The notes under the pieces were generated by a model. It was not told where the DNA came from, did not search any database, and saw nothing but the letters and a program-made list of their open reading frames with translations. Positions 62,145-64,000 of a stretch of DNA of 64,000 nt are shown piece by piece; the first letter of the stretch is position 1; the number at the start of each line of letters is the position of its first letter. This stretch comes from Fidelibacterota bacterium (lineage in GTDB: Bacteria; Pseudomonadota; Alphaproteobacteria; Rhodospirillales; Rhodospirillaceae), in the NCBI GenBank assembly GCA_947476895.1, contig CANJRX010000001.1:558865-622864 (forward strand). The letters run 5' to 3'. The translations under genes and the position numbers were made by a program.

Positions 62145-62236
62145 CTTGCGTTGCGTTATTTTAGCGCAATGTATGTTCTATGAGCCGTAAAGCCGCCGGG
62201 GCAGAGTTGCTAGCGTAGAGTCAGGGGACCACAGAC

Positions 62237-62977
62237 ATGATTGAATATTTACTCGATCCGCAGACGTGGATGGCGCTGCTCACCCTGACGGTGCTCGAGA
62301 TCGTGCTTGGCATCGACAACCTTGTCTTCCTCGCCATCGTTTCCAACCGCCTGCCGAAAGAAAAGCAAGCCGCGGCACGGCGCATCGGTTTGTCGGCGGC
62401 GCTGATCTTGCGTGTTGGTTTGTTGCTGGCGCTGACCTGGATCGCGCAAGCCACCACACCGATCATCACCATTGCCGATTTCCCCATCAGCTGGCGCGAC
62501 ATCATCCTCGGCGTCGGCGGACTCTATCTTGTCTACAAGGGCGTGATGGAAATTCACGAAGCCGTCGAAGGCAGTGATGCACATGGTGAATCTAAACCGC
62601 CGGCGTCGTTTGCTTCGGTGATCACCCAGATCATGATCCTCGATCTGGTGTTCTCGCTTGATTCCATCATTACGGCCGTTGGCATGACCAACAATCGCCC
62701 GGTCATGATCACCGCCATCGTCATCGCCATTTTGGTCATGATGTTTGCGGCCGGCGCAGTGTCGGGTTTCATCAACAAACACCCGACGGTAAAGATGTTG
62801 GCGCTGGCCTTCTTGATCCTGGTCGGCACGGCACTGATTGCCGACGGAGCGCACTTCCATATTCCGCGCGCCTATCTCTACTTCGCCATTGCGTTCTCGA
62901 TTGGCGTCGAGGCGCTGAATTTGTGGAGACATGCGCGCCACGAACGGCGCATGGCCGCGAAAGCTGCAGGAAACTAA
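62237..62977 (+). CDS. TerC family membrane protein
   Basis: A 246-residue protein with seven membrane helices: TLTVLEIVLGIDNLVFLAIV (with the conserved Glu-Asp-Asn of helix 1), ITQIMILDLVFSLDSIITAVGMTNNRP with acidic residues in a membrane helix, and a His/Arg-rich end. TerC/Alx relatives export Mn2+ during co-translocational metalation or take part in tellurite resistance. No other ter genes are present, so manganese handling is more likely. It has AGGGGA 12 nt before ATG. The stop overlaps the converging SDR by 4 bp. Confidence 0.92.
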   Translation: MIEYLLDPQTWMALLTLTVLEIVLGIDNLVFLAIVSNRLPKEKQAAARRIGLSAALILRVGLLLALTWIAQATTPIITIADFPISWRDIILGVGGLYLVYKGVMEIHEAVEGSDAHGESKPPASFASVITQIMILDLVFSLDSIITAVGMTNNRPVMITAIVIAILVMMFAAGAVSGFINKHPTVKMLALAFLILVGTALIADGAHFHIPRAYLYFAIAFSIGVEALNLWRHARHERRMAAKAAGN

Positions 62978-63735
62978 GATTTCTTCGGCAGCAGCCGTGT
63001 AAAGGCGCCGGTGACGGCGTCGGGCAGGGCCGCGAGCAGCCATACGCCGAACAGCATCGGCCAAGGGAAGGCGATGCGTCCCACATTGGCCGCTAGACCG
63101 CGCTGAATAATTCCGGCGGCTTTTTCCGCGCTCATCAGGAACGGCATCGGAAATTTATTCACGTCGGTCATGCGGCTGGTGACAAATCCCGGACACACCA
63201 CGCTGACGCCGATGCCATCCGATGCCATCGCGCCCCGCAAACCTTCACCCCACACGCGTACCGCGGCTTTAGAGCTGCAATAGGCGGGCGCACCGCCCAT
63301 GCCTCGAAACGACGCCAGCGAACTCACCAGCGCGATTTGTCCGCGTCTACGCGGCCGCATGAACTCAAGCGCTGGCAAGACCGTGTTGATGACGCCATCG
63401 AGATTGATGGCAAAGATGCGCCGCGTGGTGTCGTCGCTCTCGCCGATGCCGGCTGAAACCCCGGCGTTGGCGATCACAAGATCCAACGAGACAGCCTGAT
63501 CGCGCGTTGCAATCCAGGACGCCATGGCCGCCCGGTCGGTGACGTCGCAGACGCTGTAGTGCACGTCTGCGCCGCGCTTTTGGCAGGCTTCGGCTACGGC
63601 CGCGAGGCGCGCTTCGTTTCGCCCCGAAAGGCTTAAAGTCACGCCCGGCGCGGCATAAACGATTGCGAGAGCCTCACCAATGCCCGACGACGCACCGGTG
63701 ATCAGGATATGCTTGAAAGGGCCGGACGTGTTCAT
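62974..63735 (-). CDS. Short-chain dehydrogenase/reductase, DltE/YqjQ-like
   Basis: A 253-residue SDR: TGASSGIGEALAIVYA for cofactor, DLVIANAGVSAGIG, catalytic Ser in ALVSSLASFRG and the Tyr-Lys pair in AYCSSKAAVR. A C-terminal hydrophobic stretch (IAFPWPMLFGVWLLAALPD) may attach it to the membrane, as in SDRs acting on lipids. ATG 63735 is chosen; longer frames cross the yicC promoter region. The substrate is unknown. Confidence 0.9.
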   Translation of the reverse strand: MNTSGPFKHILITGASSGIGEALAIVYAAPGVTLSLSGRNEARLAAVAEACQKRGADVHYSVCDVTDRAAMASWIATRDQAVSLDLVIANAGVSAGIGESDDTTRRIFAINLDGVINTVLPALEFMRPRRRGQIALVSSLASFRGMGGAPAYCSSKAAVRVWGEGLRGAMASDGIGVSVVCPGFVTSRMTDVNKFPMPFLMSAEKAAGIIQRGLAANVGRIAFPWPMLFGVWLLAALPDAVTGAFTRLLPKKS

Positions 63736-63840
63736 TCCGCAGCATGCTACACTGCCCCTTACGCTATGAAAATGTTGGGCCGCCCGATATAAGGGTATCA
63801 GTTTGTTCGGGGTGACCGTTCGCGGTTTGGGGATGTTCGC

Positions 63841-64000
63841 GTGGCTGTAGCGCTGACGAGTATGACGGGTTTCGCCCGCGCTGAAGGCCGCTTTGACGGC
63901 AAAGCGCCGTTTGCCTGGGTGTGGGAAGCCAAAAGCGTCAACAGCAAGAATCTCGATGTGCGCATGCGTCTGCCGCACGGCTTTGATTCCCTGGAATTGC
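63841..64000 (+). CDS. YicC family endoribonuclease, N-terminal 53 residues only
   Basis: The frame runs off the right edge. It reads ALTSMTGFARAEGRFDGKAP, then WVWEAKSVNSKNLDVRMRLP and HGFDSLEL, matching the YicC N-terminus (SMTxFAR and SVNxKxLDxxxRLP). E. coli YicC takes part in small-RNA turnover. GTG 63841 with GGGGA 8 nt upstream is the likely start; ATG 63862 is possible. It probably belonged to the fab-mltG gene string. Confidence 0.9.
   Translation, partial: MAVALTSMTGFARAEGRFDGKAPFAWVWEAKSVNSKNLDVRMRLPHGFDSLEL

Overview
This is a 64 kb stretch of a GC-rich alphaproteobacterial chromosome, seen as an internal fragment with a truncated gene at each end. The alphaproteobacterial call rests on gene order: rpsF-rpsR-DUF2232-rplI, dnaB-alr and radA-cvpA-purF-SDR run along the minus strand and diverge from fabD-fabG-acpP-fabF-mltG(-yicC). 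A DUF2794 gene and palindromic repeats of a kind common in that class agree with it. I cannot resolve order or family. There is one tRNA gene (tRNA-Gln), no rRNA, no CRISPR array, and no recognisable IS transposase or integrase.

Layout. 1-8.7 kb holds an ATP-dependent DNA ligase (cut by the left edge), tRNA-Gln, a Ppx/GppA phosphatase overlapping rlmE, a broken Rossmann-fold gene, guaB, an RsmB-type rRNA methyltransferase and guaA. 8.76-10.8 kb, directly 3' of guaA, is an A+T-richer island encoding a GHKL ATPase and a PD-(D/E)XK nuclease domain. The two frames are joined by a perfect A AAA AAC slippery heptamer. 10.9-17.2 kb holds an ABC-F ATPase, a TetR-YCII-SRPBCC operon with its operator, ybaK, purT, a PEP-CTERM protein and a LeuC/hydrolase chimera. 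17.4-20.6 kb is a large autotransporter. 20.7-28.2 kb is a catabolic cluster: a TcuA-like flavoprotein, a GntR/FCD regulator, an MHS-type transporter and two tandem secreted tannase/feruloyl esterases. A TTGTATACAA-type palindrome recurs in two of its promoters.

28.2-37.2 kb is mixed housekeeping: a TPR-glycosyltransferase, an ArsC-like protein, a Bcr/CflA exporter, a 33-residue membrane protein missed by ordinary ORF cut-offs, DUF2794, a lipoprotein, a YfgM-like TPR protein, BamB, and Der with a long basic N-terminus. 37.2-39.0 kb is a second A+T-rich accessory locus. It has about 450 nt of hairpin-rich non-coding DNA followed by a reverse transcriptase of the defence (UG/DRT-like) type, frameshifted in a C tract. 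39.1-50.7 kb runs mostly leftward: a Do-like protease, a GIY-YIG gene bracketed by inverted palindromic repeats, SDR, purF, cvpA, radA, mlaF, mlaE, alr, dnaB and a DOPA-dioxygenase-like gene. 50.9-57.3 kb holds two small membrane/coiled-coil proteins around a structured RNA region, uppP, a WD40/CobW pair and the ribosomal protein operon. 57.6-64 kb is the type II fatty-acid operon with mltG, then terC, a convergent SDR and the start of yicC.

The main candidates for undescribed biology are the GHKL-ATPase/nuclease locus with its possible programmed frameshift, and the reverse transcriptase with its upstream structured region. Both carry single-nucleotide homopolymer frame breaks, and a third gene is broken by a 7-bp tandem duplication. 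Sequencing or assembly error must therefore be excluded before either is called a pseudogene or a recoding case. All calls come from reading the sequence; no database search was run.
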